DNA of 64,000 nucleotides from an uncultured Clostridium sp. (GTDB taxonomy: Bacteria; Bacillota; Clostridia; Clostridiales; Clostridiaceae), in NCBI GenBank assembly GCA_934746015.1, contig CAKVEW010000002.1:62001-126000 (forward strand). Reading direction: 5' to 3'. The notes below the pieces were generated by a model. It worked only from the letters and a program-made list of their open reading frames with translations, made no database searches and had not been told where the DNA came from. Shown piece after piece: positions 8,070 through 17,654 of this stretch. A program made the translations under genes and the position numbers. Numbering within the stretch: the first letter of the stretch is position 1; each line of letters begins with the position of its first letter.

Positions 8070-8546
8070 TCAACATATGTTTTTTATTATTTGAATTTCA
8101 GATATTTTAGGCCATATATTCTTTTTACTTTTTATTCTTAGTTTAATATAATTAACTTTAATATTATTTAACGTAATTTCTATATTCCCACTGTTTCCAT
8201 TAATTTCTTCACTAGATAGTATTAATATTTCATTGCCATCTGATAAATCTATAATTTCATAACTAATAACATCATGGTTAACTAATGGATATAATAATTT
8301 TTCAATTGAAATAGGACTTTTAAATCTATATATAAATTCTCTTAAATATAAATTATTATCATTTTTTAAATATATGTCCTTTTCATTACCTATGATATTA
8401 TCATCATAATCTTTTTTATATTTACTAGCTATTCCTTTTAGCTTGTTAATACTATCTCTAGAAAATTTAAAGACATCACTATAACCAAAAAAACCTTCAT
8501 ATAATACTGTAGTCCAAAGAATATCATCTATTTCAATACAATTCAT
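8070..8546 (-). CDS. Uncharacterised protein, 158 residues
   Basis: I do not recognise this gene. It begins MNCIEIDDILWTTVLYEGFF after a plausible AAGGAGG site, has no signal peptide or membrane segment, and is probably cytosolic. The C-terminal half reads as a run of beta strands, ending in INYIKLRI-like VNYIKLRIKSKK and ISEIQIIK, a pattern reminiscent of the last strands of F5/8C (discoidin-like) sandwiches; this resemblance is weak. It is a single-gene unit bounded by a perfect hairpin downstream and the divergent amylase upstream. Confidence 0.65.
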   Translation of the reverse strand: MNCIEIDDILWTTVLYEGFFGYSDVFKFSRDSINKLKGIASKYKKDYDDNIIGNEKDIYLKNDNNLYLREFIYRFKSPISIEKLLYPLVNHDVISYEIIDLSDGNEILILSSEEINGNSGNIEITLNNIKVNYIKLRIKSKKNIWPKISEIQIIKNIC

Positions 8547-8765
8547 ATTAAGCCTCCTTTAATTTTACATTTAGTCTAAAATTTATACCAATTCCAACAT
8601 TTTATCTTATATTTATATTCTCGTACTAACCAATATTTTTTTAAAGTCCTTTATTAACTTATTATAGTCATAAAATCATAGGACTAAAGTCACTTTTGTA
8701 TTATCTTTATCTAATTTTATCTTATTTTTTTGTATTCAAATCCAAAAAAGCACTAAAAAAGGCCT

Positions 8766-8795
8766 TTGTAATTGTTATCAAATCCTTAGTATGAT
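8766..8795 (+). promoter_or_regulatory. Candidate promoter of the amylase gene
   Basis: TTGTAA (8766-8771) and TATGAT (8790-8795) are 18 nt apart, about 40 nt upstream of the start codon. The rest of 8547-8833 is AT-rich with no other feature that I can support. Confidence 0.45.
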
Positions 8796-8833
8796 AAATT
8801 CTAGTTATATTATCTTAAAGAGGTGTTTTTATA

Positions 8834-10615
8834 ATGAAAAAAAGAATACTTTACTTATTAGTTATCATTATATTTATATTAATTATTCCTACAATAATTC
8901 TTATTAATATTCCTAGAAATGATACCCCTTATGAAAATAAAGATTTTTTTTGGGACAACTTAAGCTTATATTTTGTTATGACAGATAGATTTTATGATGG
9001 TGATAAAAGTAATAATAATTCCTATGACCGCCTTTCTGTAGATGCTAAAGGCTCAACTGTTGGTACCTTTCATGGGGGAGATTTAAAAGGATTAACAAAA
9101 AAATTAAAAGAAAATTACTTTAATGACTTAGGTATTAATGCTATTTGGATAACTTCACCTGTAGAACAAATCCATGGATTCATTTCAGGAGATAACTCAG
9201 GTTCCTTTGCTCACTATGGATATCATGGTTATTATACTCTGGATTGGACAGCAATAGATAAAAATATGGGTACTATCAATGACATGATGGAATTTGTTGA
9301 TACAGCCCATTCTAAAGGTATTAGAGTAGTTTTAGATGTAGTTATGAATCACACAGGTTATTCTAATTTAAAGGATATGGATGATTATGACTTTAAGCCA
9401 TTAAAAAATTCTTCTCTTAATATTGCAAATTGGCAGCCAAGTGAATCTGAAAACTATAATACCTATAATAAAACTATTGTAGACTATACTGGCCATGAAG
9501 AAGAATGGGCAAAATGGTGGGGAAATGAATGGATAAGAGCTGATCTACCAGGCTATACTCCAGGTGGAAGCAATGATGTTAATATGAATCTTTCTGGATT
9601 ACCAGATATTAAAACTGAATCAACAGAATCAGTAAATATTCCACCTATCCTTACAGCTAAATGGGAACAAGATAAATTTGAAAATAATGATAAATGGATA
9701 GTTCCTTCAGCTATAAAATATAGAACTAATCTAAATGTTCCTCCTTCAACTTATATTATTAAATGGCTTTCTTCTTGGGTAGAAGAATTCGGAATAGACG
9801 GCTTTAGATGTGATACTGCTAAGCATATCTATATATATAGATGGAAGGAATTAAAAGATGAATGCAATAAAGCTTTATCTACCTGGAGAGAAAATAATCC
9901 AGATAAACCTGGCTCAACATGGTCAGAAGATTTTTGGATGACAGGAGAGATTTTCGGACAAGGACTTGAAAAAAATGAGTATTATGATAATGGATTTGAT
10001 TCAGTAATTAATTTTGATTTTCCTAAAGGTGATAGTTTAGAATATCTTGAAGAAATTTATTCTGAATATGCCAAAAAAATTAATACTGATGATAATTTTA
10101 ATGTACTAAGTTATATTTCTTCTCATGATACTGGATTGACAAGAGGTAATATGATTAATTTAGGAACTAAATTAATCATGACTCCAGGTGGCATTGAGAT
10201 ATACTATGGTGATGAATCAAATAGAAAGGCATCAACTAACACTATTACTACTGCTAAAGATCAGCCTTCAAGATCAGATATGAATTGGGATAGTATAGAT
10301 AAGGATGTATTATATCACTGGCAAAAGCTTGGGCAATTTAGAGCTAATCATATTTCTATTGGAGCTGGTGAACATAAAATACTTCAGTCCTCTCCTTATG
10401 CTTTTAGTAGAACCTATAATAAAAATAATATAAATGATAAGGTAGTTATAGCAACTGAAGTAGAAAAAGAATCTGAAATAGATGTATCTTCTATTTGGAG
10501 TAATGGTACAAAAATAAAGGATTTTTATACAAATAAAAAGTACACTGTGAAAGATGGAAAAGTTAATGTAAAGCCTAATAAAAATGGGGTTATTTTACTA
10601 GAGGAAGTAAAATAA
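8834..10615 (+). CDS. Membrane-anchored alpha-amylase, GH13 family
   Basis: This 593-residue protein starts with a single hydrophobic segment (about residues 5-26) with no lipobox, so it is either anchored outside the membrane or secreted. The four GH13 regions are present: DVVMNHTG, GIDGFRCDTAKHI (nucleophile Asp), WMTGEIFG (acid/base Glu) and YISSHDT (third carboxylate). The segment STWSEDFWMTGEIFG and the overall order resemble MalS-like enzymes. It should cleave alpha-1,4-glucans outside the membrane to give oligosaccharides. An AGAGGTG site precedes the ATG. It is a single gene with its own promoter and a hairpin terminator; exact substrate is not assignable. Confidence 0.9.
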   Translation: MKKRILYLLVIIIFILIIPTIILINIPRNDTPYENKDFFWDNLSLYFVMTDRFYDGDKSNNNSYDRLSVDAKGSTVGTFHGGDLKGLTKKLKENYFNDLGINAIWITSPVEQIHGFISGDNSGSFAHYGYHGYYTLDWTAIDKNMGTINDMMEFVDTAHSKGIRVVLDVVMNHTGYSNLKDMDDYDFKPLKNSSLNIANWQPSESENYNTYNKTIVDYTGHEEEWAKWWGNEWIRADLPGYTPGGSNDVNMNLSGLPDIKTESTESVNIPPILTAKWEQDKFENNDKWIVPSAIKYRTNLNVPPSTYIIKWLSSWVEEFGIDGFRCDTAKHIYIYRWKELKDECNKALSTWRENNPDKPGSTWSEDFWMTGEIFGQGLEKNEYYDNGFDSVINFDFPKGDSLEYLEEIYSEYAKKINTDDNFNVLSYISSHDTGLTRGNMINLGTKLIMTPGGIEIYYGDESNRKASTNTITTAKDQPSRSDMNWDSIDKDVLYHWQKLGQFRANHISIGAGEHKILQSSPYAFSRTYNKNNINDKVVIATEVEKESEIDVSSIWSNGTKIKDFYTNKKYTVKDGKVNVKPNKNGVILLEEVK

Positions 10616-10628
10616 TACTCTTATAGAA

Positions 10629-10663
10629 AGGAGCTGTCCACTAAATTTTAGTGGATAGCTCCT
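10629..10663. terminator. Bidirectional hairpin between convergent genes
   Basis: A 17-bp near-perfect stem (AGGAGCTGTCCACTAAA pairing with its complement, one mismatch) lies between the amylase stop and the end of the HAD gene on the other strand. It can serve both transcripts. Confidence 0.7.
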
Positions 10664-10674
10664 CATTCAAAATA

Positions 10675-11463
10675 TTATTGAAATTTTACTACTTCCTTTA
10701 TAGCTTCTACTACTCCATTATCATTATTACTTTTTGCAATAAATCTAGAAACCTTTTTTAAATCATCATGTGCATTTTCCATTGCAAAACTATAATAAGC
10801 ACTTCCCATCATTTCTAAGTCATTAAGATAGTCTCCAAATACCATTGTTTCTTTATGATCTATATCTAGCATATCTTGAATTTTATTTATTGCAACTCCT
10901 TTATTAACACCTTTAGCTGTTATATCAAGCCAAATTTCTCCTGATACTGTTACTTGAAGCTTGTCTTTATATTCATTATAGTAATTATTACTGTTAAATT
11001 CAGAACCAGAAAAATCACATATTGTTACCTTCAATATATCATCTTCTACTTTAGTTAAATCATCTATTATTTCATATCTCTCATAATATTTCTTGGTTTC
11101 TTTTACCAGTCTCTCTTCCATACTTTCTATATAAGCTGATTTTTTACCACATACTATAACATAAGCATTTTCTATAGTTCTACCTATTTTAATTAATTCT
11201 ATTGCAATATTTTTATCTAAAGCATTAACAAGAATTTCTTCTCCTTTATATACTACAAAAGTTCCATTTTCAGCTATAAACATCATATTATCTTTTATTT
11301 TTTCAAATCTTTTTAATAGATTATAATATTGTCTTCCACTTGCAGCTGCAAATATTATGTCCTTTTCAACTAGTTTATGATAAATTTCAAAAAACTCCTT
11401 GTTTATTTCATTATTTTCATTTAACAATGTTCCATCCATATCTGATGCTATAAATTTTATCAC
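10675..11463 (-). CDS. HAD-IIB (Cof-type) phosphatase
   Basis: A 262-residue protein with HAD motif I SDMDGTLLN, motif II in AAASGRQ, the motif III lysine in GVNKGVAINKI and motif IV VFGDYLNDLEM. The C2-type cap between motifs II and III marks it as a Cof/YidA-like sugar phosphatase. It is probably co-transcribed with the DeoR-type regulator that starts 21 nt upstream, suggesting a role in phosphosugar turnover. The substrate cannot be deduced. Confidence 0.88.
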   Translation of the reverse strand: MIKFIASDMDGTLLNENNEINKEFFEIYHKLVEKDIIFAAASGRQYYNLLKRFEKIKDNMMFIAENGTFVVYKGEEILVNALDKNIAIELIKIGRTIENAYVIVCGKKSAYIESMEERLVKETKKYYERYEIIDDLTKVEDDILKVTICDFSGSEFNSNNYYNEYKDKLQVTVSGEIWLDITAKGVNKGVAINKIQDMLDIDHKETMVFGDYLNDLEMMGSAYYSFAMENAHDDLKKVSRFIAKSNNDNGVVEAIKEVVKFQ

Positions 11464-11483
11464 TTTCTTACCACTCCTAATTA

Positions 11484-12248
11484 TTATATTTGATATATTA
11501 CTTTTACATTGTGCCTTTCCAAGCCTTCAATTATATTTTCTTCTGGTTTTTTATCTGTAATTATATAGTCAATATCCTCTAATTCACAGAACTTATATGA
11601 TCCATCGTTATAAAACTTATCATTAATAGTAATTAAATATTTCTTTTTGCTCATCTTTATAATGGCTTCTTTTGTACTCACTTCATCTAAATTAAAGTTA
11701 CTTACAAAATTATCTTCTATATTAATTCCACCAACTCCAATAAAAGCTTTATCAATTTTAAATTTTTTAATTTCCTCAACAGTAAATGCTCCAAGAGTTC
11801 CCCCTGTTTTTTTATTATACATTCCACCTAACTGGATTATATCTACATTAGGTATTGAATCAAAGGCCATTGCAATTCTATTCATATTTGTTATTAAAGT
11901 TATATTTTTTTTAAATCCTGTCATCATTGTTGCAACTGTATAATTAGTACTTGAAATATCCATAAATATAACATCATTTTCTTCAATTTCATCCATAACT
12001 AACATTGCAATTTTTTCTTTTTCTTCCACATTACTTATTATTCTTGAAGTAGTATTATCATTATGAACTATTTTTCTTTCTAAAATTGCACCACCATATG
12101 TTCTTTTTATACCACCATATTTTTCCAAATTGCATAAATCTTTACGAATCATACCTTCAGAAACATTAAATTTTTCACTTAGGTCTTTAACCCTAACTTT
12201 GCCATCTCTCTTAAGAATATCTAATATATCCTCAAGTCTTTCTTCCAT
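11484..12248 (-). CDS. DeoR/GlpR-family transcriptional regulator
   Basis: A 254-residue regulator. The N-terminal winged helix reads MEERLEDILDILKRDGKVRV followed by LSEKFNVSEGMIRKDLCNLE, close to the DeoR consensus. The C-terminal DeoRC sensor carries VIFMDISSTNYTVATM and LGGMYNKKTGGTLG. Family members sense phosphosugars and repress sugar genes. ATG 12248 gives the canonical start; a TTG at 12254 has better spacing from AAGGTG and cannot be excluded. It is likely to control itself and the HAD gene through the tandem repeats just upstream. Confidence 0.88.
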   Translation of the reverse strand: MEERLEDILDILKRDGKVRVKDLSEKFNVSEGMIRKDLCNLEKYGGIKRTYGGAILERKIVHNDNTTSRIISNVEEKEKIAMLVMDEIEENDVIFMDISSTNYTVATMMTGFKKNITLITNMNRIAMAFDSIPNVDIIQLGGMYNKKTGGTLGAFTVEEIKKFKIDKAFIGVGGINIEDNFVSNFNLDEVSTKEAIIKMSKKKYLITINDKFYNDGSYKFCELEDIDYIITDKKPEENIIEGLERHNVKVIYQI

Positions 12249-12280
12249 AAACAAAAAATACACCTTCTTATAAATATTTG

Positions 12281-12318
12281 TTATCACTTATTATTATTTA
12301 TTATCATTTATTATTATT
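12281..12318 (-). promoter_or_regulatory. Tandem 18-bp direct repeats upstream of the DeoR-type gene
   Basis: Two units (12281-12298 and 12301-12318) agree at 17 of 18 positions and have a 20-bp period, two helical turns. On the minus strand each ends ATGATAA or GTGATAA. The period and placement just upstream of the regulator gene fit an autoregulatory operator; this is inference. Confidence 0.5.
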
Positions 12319-12350
12319 CTATAACACTTTTTATATTTAAGCAAGAAAAA

Positions 12351-12390
12351 AAGAGTTTAGAAACATTATTTAAATGTCTACTAAACTCTT
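12351..12390 (-). terminator. Terminator of the CPBP protease gene
   Basis: AAGAGTTTAG and CTAAACTCTT form a 10-bp outer stem. On the minus strand it is followed by a run of seven T residues, so it ends transcription of the gene at 12400-13287. Confidence 0.75.
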
Positions 12391-12399
12391 TAATTTTAA

Positions 12400-13287
12400 T
12401 TAAAAATTATTAATATTATTAAAGCTTATAACTTCTTCATCATTTACGTTTTTATTTTTAGTTAAAAGTAAACCTATGATTATACCAATGGAACCTATTA
12501 TAGTAAATATTATATAAACCATATTTCCACCAAAACTTTCATTTAACACATAAGGTGCTATAGTGGCAACTGAGTTATTAACCATATGAATAATAATAGC
12601 TGGCCATAATGACTTTGTTTTATAAGTAATATAACCAAATACTAATCCTAAAAGTGTTGCATAAGTACCTTGAACTAAATTAAAATGGAAAACTCCAAAT
12701 AATATAGCTTGTATTATTATAGTCCATCTGATTGATATCTTCTTCCTTAAAGTGTTATATATTACACCTCTAAATAAAAACTCTTCAGCAAAAGGTGCAA
12801 TTATTCCAACAGTAATAATAGAAATAATTAAACTACCACTACTAAGTGGTGATAATATATTTTCCATATACTCAAATTGGCTTGAAAATAATCCTGCTTC
12901 CTCAATTAAACTTAATACACCAGAATTAAACAACCAACAGGAAACGCCTAAAATAATTGCAAAACAAATATTGAAGCCATTAGTTTTTTTAATTTGAAGT
13001 TCCTCAGTACAATTTTTCTTTCTAATTTTATAAATTAAAAATAAAATAAGAACAGTCAATATTGATGAAATCAATAGAAAAACATTTGTTAAGCTTAGGG
13101 TAAATTCTAACATGCTATCTAAGTCTGTATTAATAGAGTCAATCCCATTATTAATTTGCCCCATTTGGCTTATTACATAATATGCTCCTATAATTAATCC
13201 ACCTATAATTGATACTGATAGTTGAGTTACTAATGCTATAATCAGGTATCCTATTGAAACAAAAAATGCTTTTACCTTTTCTTTCAT
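12400..13287 (-). CDS. CPBP-family intramembrane metalloprotease (CAAX/Abi type)
   Basis: A 295-residue polytopic membrane protein with the family motifs APFAEEFLFRGVIYNTL (EExxxR), FGVFHFNLVQG (FxxxH) and the C-terminal HMVNNS. These residues form the Rce1-type glutamyl active site. About seven to eight transmembrane segments are visible. Bacterial members process peptides or confer bacteriocin self-immunity; none of the neighbours indicate a bacteriocin. It forms a single-gene unit with a GGGAGAG site before the ATG. Confidence 0.88.
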   Translation of the reverse strand: MKEKVKAFFVSIGYLIIALVTQLSVSIIGGLIIGAYYVISQMGQINNGIDSINTDLDSMLEFTLSLTNVFLLISSILTVLILFLIYKIRKKNCTEELQIKKTNGFNICFAIILGVSCWLFNSGVLSLIEEAGLFSSQFEYMENILSPLSSGSLIISIITVGIIAPFAEEFLFRGVIYNTLRKKISIRWTIIIQAILFGVFHFNLVQGTYATLLGLVFGYITYKTKSLWPAIIIHMVNNSVATIAPYVLNESFGGNMVYIIFTIIGSIGIIIGLLLTKNKNVNDEEVISFNNINNF

Positions 13288-13633
13288 AAAATTCTCTCCC
13301 TTCTTGCTAAAAGTATTTATTAAAATAATTATACATTATTTTTACTTTTTATACCATAAATTATAATTAATATCCAATTATACTTTCATTACAACTATCT
13401 TTAATATTTAATCCTTTCTATAAAATTCTCTAAAAATCTACTTAAAAATATATATTTTTTCATAATTACTCACAAAAGCTATCTTTTACCTTACTAATAC
13501 TTTATTTTTTCTCATCATTAGTTTAAAATTATATACATATTTATTATTTATATAATATTTGATTTAAAAGTAAAAAAATAGTATATAACTATATATAATA
13601 CTAAAAGATAATTTGTATAGGAGAGGTTTGCAT
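13288..13633. other. Intergenic region between divergent CPBP and glnS
   Basis: The 346-nt gap contains no credible coding sequence and no T-box. I see the glnS promoter at its right end; the remainder is featureless AT-rich DNA that must include the CPBP promoter. Confidence 0.5.
13559..13587 (+). promoter_or_regulatory. Candidate glnS promoter
   Basis: TTGATT (13559-13564) and TATATA (13582-13587) are separated by 17 nt, about 45 nt upstream of the glnS start codon. Confidence 0.5.
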
Positions 13634-15298
13634 ATGTCAAATGAAAACATGTCATCTAACTTTATAAGAAATATAATTATTGAAGACTTAGAAAACAAAA
13701 AGCATGATGAAATAATAACTCGTTTCCCACCAGAACCAAATGGATACTTACACATAGGTCATGCTAAATCAATAGTTTTAAATTCAGGTCTAGCAGAAGA
13801 ATTCAAAGGTAAATTCAATTTAAGATTTGATGATACTAATCCTACTAAAGAAGATACTGAATACGTTGAATCAATTAAAGAAGATGTTAAGTGGCTAGGC
13901 GGTAACTGGGATAATATATATTTTGCTTCTAATTATTTCGATATTATGTATGATAAAGCTAAACTATTAATTAATAAAGGATTAGCTTACGTTTGTGATT
14001 TAACAGCAGAAGAAATAAAAGAATATAGAGGAACATTAACTGAGCCTGGAAAAGAAAGTCCTTACAGAAATAGATCTGTTGAAGAAAACCTAGATTTATT
14101 AGAAAGAATGAAAAATGGTGAATTTGAAGATGGAACAAAGGTTTTAAGAGCTAAAATAGATATGTCTTCACCTAATATTAACATGAGAGATCCTATAATA
14201 TATAGAATTGCTCATGCAACTCATCATAATACTGGAGATAAGTGGTGCATATATCCTATGTATGATTTTGCTCATCCTCTTGAAGATGCAATTGAAGGAA
14301 TAACTCACTCAATTTGTACTTTAGAGTTTGAAGACCATAGACCTCTTTATGATTGGTTTGTTAAAGAATGTGAAATGGAGAATACTCCAAGACAAATTGA
14401 ATTTGCTAGACTTAACATGACTAACACTGTTATGAGTAAGAGAAAGCTTAAACAATTAGTTGATGAAAATGTAGTTGATGGTTGGGATGATCCAAGAATG
14501 CCAACAGTTTCTGGATTAAGAAGAAGAGGCTATACCCCTGAAGCAATTAGAAACTTCTGCACAGCAATTGGAGTTTCAAAGGCTAATTCAGTTGTAGATT
14601 CTCAAATGCTTGAATATTTCATAAGAGAAGATTTACAACTTAAAGCTAATGCTGCTATGGCTATTATGAGACCATTAAAAGTTGTTATAACTAACTATCC
14701 AGAAGGACAAACAGAAATATTACCAGTTCCAAATAACGCTAAAAATGAAGAAGCTGGTACTAGAGAAGTTCCATTCTCAAGAGAAATTTATATAGAGCAA
14801 GAAGATTTTATGGAAGTACCTGTTAAGAAGTACTTTAGATTATTCCCTGGAAACGAAGTAAGATTAATTGGTGCTTACTTTATTAAATGTAATGATGTAA
14901 TAAAAGATGAAAATGGAAATGTAGTTGAATTACATTGTACTTATGACCCAGAAACTAAGAGCGGTTCTGGATTTACTGGAAGAAAGGTTAAAGGAACTAT
15001 TCACTGGGTAGATGCAAAAACTGCAAAGCCAGCTGAATTCAGACTTTATGAGCCTCTAATATTAGATGATGCTCCAGAAAATGAAGGTAAGCATTTCTTA
15101 GAGCAAATAAACCCTAATTCATTAGAAATATTAGACGGATTTATCGAAGAAACTACTGCTAATATTGCAAAACCACAAGATAAATTCCAATTAGTAAGAA
15201 ATGGATTCTTTAATGTAGATCCTAAGTACACTACTGATAATAAATTAGTATTTAATAGAATAGTTTCACTTAAGAGCTCATTTAAAATAAACAACTAA
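13634..15298 (+). CDS. glnS: Glutaminyl-tRNA synthetase
   Basis: A 554-residue class I synthetase. It has [17 protein letters not shown] with the HIGH signature, [12 protein letters not shown], the glutamine-specific [15 protein letters not shown], and [11 protein letters not shown] as the KMSKS loop. The C-terminal beta-barrel anticodon-binding domains are complete. ATG 13634 follows AGGAGAGG; an in-frame extension of seven codons upstream lacks support. Many Firmicutes rely on GatCAB for Gln-tRNA instead, so a direct GlnRS marks a clostridial or horizontally derived route. Unlike gltX in this window it has no T-box leader. Confidence 0.97.
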   Translation: MSNENMSSNFIRNIIIEDLENKKHDEIITRFPPEPNGYLHIGHAKSIVLNSGLAEEFKGKFNLRFDDTNPTKEDTEYVESIKEDVKWLGGNWDNIYFASNYFDIMYDKAKLLINKGLAYVCDLTAEEIKEYRGTLTEPGKESPYRNRSVEENLDLLERMKNGEFEDGTKVLRAKIDMSSPNINMRDPIIYRIAHATHHNTGDKWCIYPMYDFAHPLEDAIEGITHSICTLEFEDHRPLYDWFVKECEMENTPRQIEFARLNMTNTVMSKRKLKQLVDENVVDGWDDPRMPTVSGLRRRGYTPEAIRNFCTAIGVSKANSVVDSQMLEYFIREDLQLKANAAMAIMRPLKVVITNYPEGQTEILPVPNNAKNEEAGTREVPFSREIYIEQEDFMEVPVKKYFRLFPGNEVRLIGAYFIKCNDVIKDENGNVVELHCTYDPETKSGSGFTGRKVKGTIHWVDAKTAKPAEFRLYEPLILDDAPENEGKHFLEQINPNSLEILDGFIEETTANIAKPQDKFQLVRNGFFNVDPKYTTDNKLVFNRIVSLKSSFKINN

Positions 15299-15342
15299 AA
15301 ATGAAAAAATTAAAGAATGAAAAAATGAAAAAATTTTGGATT
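15299..15342 (+). repeat. Purine-rich AATGAAAAA repeats directly after glnS stop
   Basis: Three imperfect AATGAAAAAAT units follow the stop codon without a gap. A related array with the same strand sense relative to its gene follows the pentapeptide gene (33637-33690). Confidence 0.45.
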
Positions 15343-15372
15343 AATTCAGTAAACTGAATTATTGAGTTTTTG

Positions 15373-15394
15373 GAGAGTTGCTGTGGCAACTCTC
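15373..15394 (+). terminator. glnS terminator
   Basis: GAGAGTTGC and GCAACTCTC form a perfect 9-bp stem with a TGTG loop, followed by TTTTCTT. A smaller AATTCAG/CTGAATT hairpin lies just upstream (15343-15360). Confidence 0.88.
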
Positions 15395-15559
15395 TTTTCT
15401 TATATAGTTTTTTATTAAAAGTTATACTATTAATAATTACACTGTAAAATTTTATACTAGTTAGTCAAACTTTCTGTTGAAATATTTCTTTTTTGATTAT
15501 AAAATATTCTATGTATTTTATATGCACAATCATTATACTTAAGATATACGGAGGTACTT

Positions 15560-16165
15560 ATGAATAATTTTACAACTATATTAATACTAACTATTGTTGG
15601 TGGTCTTATAGGATGGATAACTAATATCTTAGCCATAAAGCTTATGTTTAGACCAATTAACCCAATTAAAATTCCTATTTTAAATATTGAAATATTAGGA
15701 TTAATTCCTAAAAGGAAGAATGAAATTGCTACTAATATAGGAGAAGTTATTTCTAATGAATTACTTTCAATGGATGATATATTAGATCAAGCATTAAATA
15801 ATAACTCTAATGGAGAAAGCTTTAATTCACATATAACAGATAAAGTGAAAAATATAATAAATGAAAAACTTAATGTTATTCCTATGCCATTTAGAATGAT
15901 GGCTTCTCCATATATTGATGATATATTAAATAAAGAAGTTCCTAGTGCAATTAATGAAATTAGCTCTGATTTATTAAATAAAGCCAAAGAAAATGTTAAT
16001 ATTCAAGCAATTGTTGAAGAAAAAATTAATGAATTAGATTTAGATCAATTAGAAGATATTATAATTAAGGTTGCTAAAAAGGAATTAAATCATATTGAAA
16101 TTCTAGGTCTTGTCTTAGGAGCTATTATAGGAGTACTTCAAGGAATTTTAGTTATTTTCCTATAA
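15560..16165 (+). CDS. DUF445-family membrane protein
   Basis: A 201-residue protein with transmembrane segments at both ends and an amphipathic central region. The N-terminal GGLIGWITNILAIKLMFRP and the following LGLIPKRKNEIATNIGEVI are the conserved DUF445/YheB motif. The C-terminal LGLVLGAIIGVLQG completes the family pattern. Function of the family is not established; members sit in the cell membrane and are often linked to sporulation or envelope genes. It is monocistronic, with a GGAGGT site and a strong terminator. Confidence 0.85.
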   Translation: MNNFTTILILTIVGGLIGWITNILAIKLMFRPINPIKIPILNIEILGLIPKRKNEIATNIGEVISNELLSMDDILDQALNNNSNGESFNSHITDKVKNIINEKLNVIPMPFRMMASPYIDDILNKEVPSAINEISSDLLNKAKENVNIQAIVEEKINELDLDQLEDIIIKVAKKELNHIEILGLVLGAIIGVLQGILVIFL

Positions 16166-16174
16166 AAATAATTA

Positions 16175-16219
16175 AAAATACTGTATTACATTGTTAAAGT
16201 CATGGTAATACAGTATTTT
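16175..16219. terminator. Bidirectional terminator, 15-bp stem
   Basis: AAAATACTGTATTAC (16175-16189) and its exact complement (16205-16219) are flanked by A and T runs. It serves the DUF445 gene and the convergent DUF4179 gene. Confidence 0.85.
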
Positions 16220-16235
16220 TTATTAATATTATATT

Positions 16236-17654
16236 TTATTTATCTAAATCTATGGTAATTTTTTCATTCTCCAATATCTTATCTCCAGTATTCATCTTGA
16301 TAATGAAATAATCTTTATTTTTATCTAATGCTGGCAATGTTAAAGTAAAATTGTATCCATCATCAATTCCACTAAATTTAGTCTCTTGAATCTCTATGTC
16401 TATTGTATCTTTATACCAATTTTCCTCTTGACCATTATTAGATTCTTTATATTTATTTACTCTATCTTCATCCCAAATTGAAATTCCTATACGCTCTAAA
16501 CTATCTATATATTTTTTAACTTTTAAATCTATTACAGTTTTATCTTCCTTGAACTCAATATTTTTAATAATATATTCTTGTCCCTCTCCCCAATTTATAA
16601 CTGTTTCACTATTTTCATTAATTCTCTCCATCATTAATTCTCTATTATAAGTGATTTCACTTATAACTGGTATAAGCGTTATTGATTTTGTTTCCTCTGA
16701 TATGCCTTTATATCTCCAAAGATAACTTCCCTTAACTCTTTCATCATTTACATTTGCTCCAGTACCTGATCCCCCTATATCACTTATAGGAATTCCTTTA
16801 TCATCTAACACTAAAAATTTTAATATATACTTTTCAGAAAAAATTTCTGTATTATTTGCGTTAGGTTTTACAAGTTCTATATCTGTATCCATGTAAACTA
16901 TGGTATTTAAATTAGATTTGATTAACTCAGTAATTTTGAATATACTATCACCATACTTTATTTCTTTATCTATTTTATATGTTTCCTTTGCCATCTCCTT
17001 AGAATCTATAGAAAACTTAAATTTAAATTTTTTAGGATAGTAGCCAACCCACTCTCCATATAAATCATTTACTGTAAATTCTATTTTAGCTTTATCAGGC
17101 AATTCATTATCTGTAAATGCATAAGAAGCTAACCCAACATAGGTATTATCATCTATAAAGTCTCCATCATTCTCTTCATTTTTATAATCTATATCCTTAA
17201 ATCCTCTTTTTATAATAGGAAATATTATTGGTTTATCATCAAATCCCTTTTCTGACTTTAACTCATAAGCTATAGCTAACTCAATTCCATCATAGTAAAT
17301 ATTTTTAATTGTCATTGTAGTGTCTTCATACTTTTTTGTAATATCTATATCTTTAGATCCTTCTATATACTGGTTTCCAATTCCTATAGCTTCATTAATA
17401 CTTTTAAAAGTAGGTCCAATAATAGGTATACTTTCAGCATAAGCAGGCATTATAATATTAAATGATAATATGCAAATTATAAAACCTGCTGCTATTTTAG
17501 ATGTTTTTATAAGTTTACTTCTTCTTTTTTTATCTGGTAATTCATCTAAAGATTTTAATATCCTGTTTTCTAATTCTTCTGGTATATCTATATCAATACT
17601 TTTTGCTTCTTTCTTTAGCCTTTCATTAAATTTATCTTTATCATATTTATTCAC
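16236..17654 (-). CDS. DUF4179-domain membrane protein, probable anti-sigma factor
   Basis: About 472 residues: a cytosolic N-terminus of some 50 residues (LKKEAKSIDIDIPEELENRI), one transmembrane segment (AAGFIICILSFNIIMPAYA) and a large extracytoplasmic region starting IPIIGPTFKSINEAIGIG, the DUF4179 signature. This layout and the overlap with an ECF sigma gene indicate an anti-sigma factor; the short cytosolic part would hold the sigma factor. GTG 17654 is chosen because GAGGG lies 7 nt upstream inside the sigma gene; GTG 17669 is possible. It overlaps the sigma stop codon by 8 nt. Confidence 0.82.
   Translation of the reverse strand: MNKYDKDKFNERLKKEAKSIDIDIPEELENRILKSLDELPDKKRRSKLIKTSKIAAGFIICILSFNIIMPAYAESIPIIGPTFKSINEAIGIGNQYIEGSKDIDITKKYEDTTMTIKNIYYDGIELAIAYELKSEKGFDDKPIIFPIIKRGFKDIDYKNEENDGDFIDDNTYVGLASYAFTDNELPDKAKIEFTVNDLYGEWVGYYPKKFKFKFSIDSKEMAKETYKIDKEIKYGDSIFKITELIKSNLNTIVYMDTDIELVKPNANNTEIFSEKYILKFLVLDDKGIPISDIGGSGTGANVNDERVKGSYLWRYKGISEETKSITLIPVISEITYNRELMMERINENSETVINWGEGQEYIIKNIEFKEDKTVIDLKVKKYIDSLERIGISIWDEDRVNKYKESNNGQEENWYKDTIDIEIQETKFSGIDDGYNFTLTLPALDKNKDYFIIKMNTGDKILENEKITIDLDK

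Noticed and set aside
13564..13755. Minus-strand open frame overlapping the glnS start
   Set aside because: Antisense to the conserved HIGH region of glnS and without a ribosome binding site.
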